From assembly GCA_903951405.1 (NCBI GenBank), contig CAJBBV010000098.1:1-42367 (forward strand): DNA of 42,367 bases. Direction: 5' to 3'. Of this stretch, positions 42,281 to 42,367 are shown one piece after another (positions within the stretch are counted from its first letter, which is position 1; the number at the start of each line of letters is the position of its first letter). The translations under genes and the position numbers were made by a program. Below the pieces are notes generated by a model. It was not told the DNA's origin. It searched no databases and saw nothing but the letters and a program-made list of their open reading frames with translations. Source of the DNA: an uncultured bacterium (GTDB lineage: Bacteria; Bacteroidota; Bacteroidia; Chitinophagales; Chitinophagaceae).

Positions 42281-42367
42281 ATGAAGAGATTAATCATTGT
42301 ATTGTGTTTTTTAGCTACAGGACTTATGAGCTTTGCTGCAGAGAAGTCTGGAATAAAAAATCATTCC
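42281..42367 (+). CDS. Secreted protein, N-terminal signal peptide only (3' partial)
   Basis: ATG at 42281 opens a frame that runs off the window after 29 codons. The visible residues MKRLIIVLCFLATGLMSFAA are a clear Sec signal peptide with a predicted cleavage near SFAA-E. What follows (EKSGIKNHS) is too short to assign a family. Confidence 0.7.
   Translation, partial: MKRLIIVLCFLATGLMSFAAEKSGIKNHS

Overview
The window is a low-GC chromosomal segment of a Bacteroidota bacterium, most likely of the order Chitinophagales. The evidence is an alternative complex III (ACIII) operon joined to an aa3-type cytochrome oxidase, a fused E1 alpha/beta dehydrogenase, signal peptides ending in the typical ..NAQ, almost no Shine-Dalgarno motifs, and -7 elements of the form TAnnTTTG. 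No rRNA, tRNA, CRISPR array, insertion sequence or prophage is visible. No gene-free stretch exceeds 300 bases; the longest are about 239 bases each.

Layout. (1) 1-726: 3' end of a repeat-bearing surface or tail-fibre-like protein with a self-cleaving S74 chaperone. (2) 736-6835: 5-oxoproline catabolism (pxpA with an NRAMP-like transporter, and pxpBC), split by a plus-strand gene for an exported NHL beta-propeller, followed by mqnC of futalosine menaquinone synthesis. (3) 6962-15814: plus-strand genes for a double-DTG aspartyl protease with a PDZ domain, an M16 peptidase pair, a GH53 galactanase lipoprotein, a fused 2-oxoacid dehydrogenase E1, a SlyD-like FKBP and a DUF6786-like lipoprotein. 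(4) 15815-24951: eight minus-strand genes, mostly exported hydrolases (TIM-barrel isomerase-like protein, penicillin-acylase-family amidase, M19 dipeptidase, class C beta-lactamase-like serine hydrolase) with an acyltransferase, and at the head a membrane-domain/PurN fusion. (5) 25190-39414: the respiratory operon actABCDEF-coxBA-cyoE-coxCC-coxD, closed by a strong hairpin terminator, followed by the assembly genes sco and a DUF420 (CtaM-like) gene. (6) 40774-42041: three overlapping minus-strand genes (alkyltransferase-like protein, DUF5522, trmB). (7) 42281-end: start of a secreted protein.

How the genes fit together. MqnC contributes to menaquinone; ActC/ActF would oxidise menaquinol; electrons pass through the ActB Fe-S clusters and the ActA and ActE hemes to CuA of CoxB and then to CoxA. 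CyoE supplies heme O, and SCO plus the DUF420 protein are expected to help metal and heme maturation. CoxB has no fused cytochrome c, which fits direct ActE-to-CuA transfer in a supercomplex. Region 2 would import 5-oxoproline and convert it to glutamate. Region 4 looks like extracytoplasmic amide or peptide turnover.

I found no clearly unprecedented defence or mobile system. The points most worth following are the membrane-anchored PurN fusion, the NRAMP paralogue that has lost its metal motifs beside pxpA, the recurrent His-rich tails on respiratory subunits, and the exported amidase/peptidase cluster.
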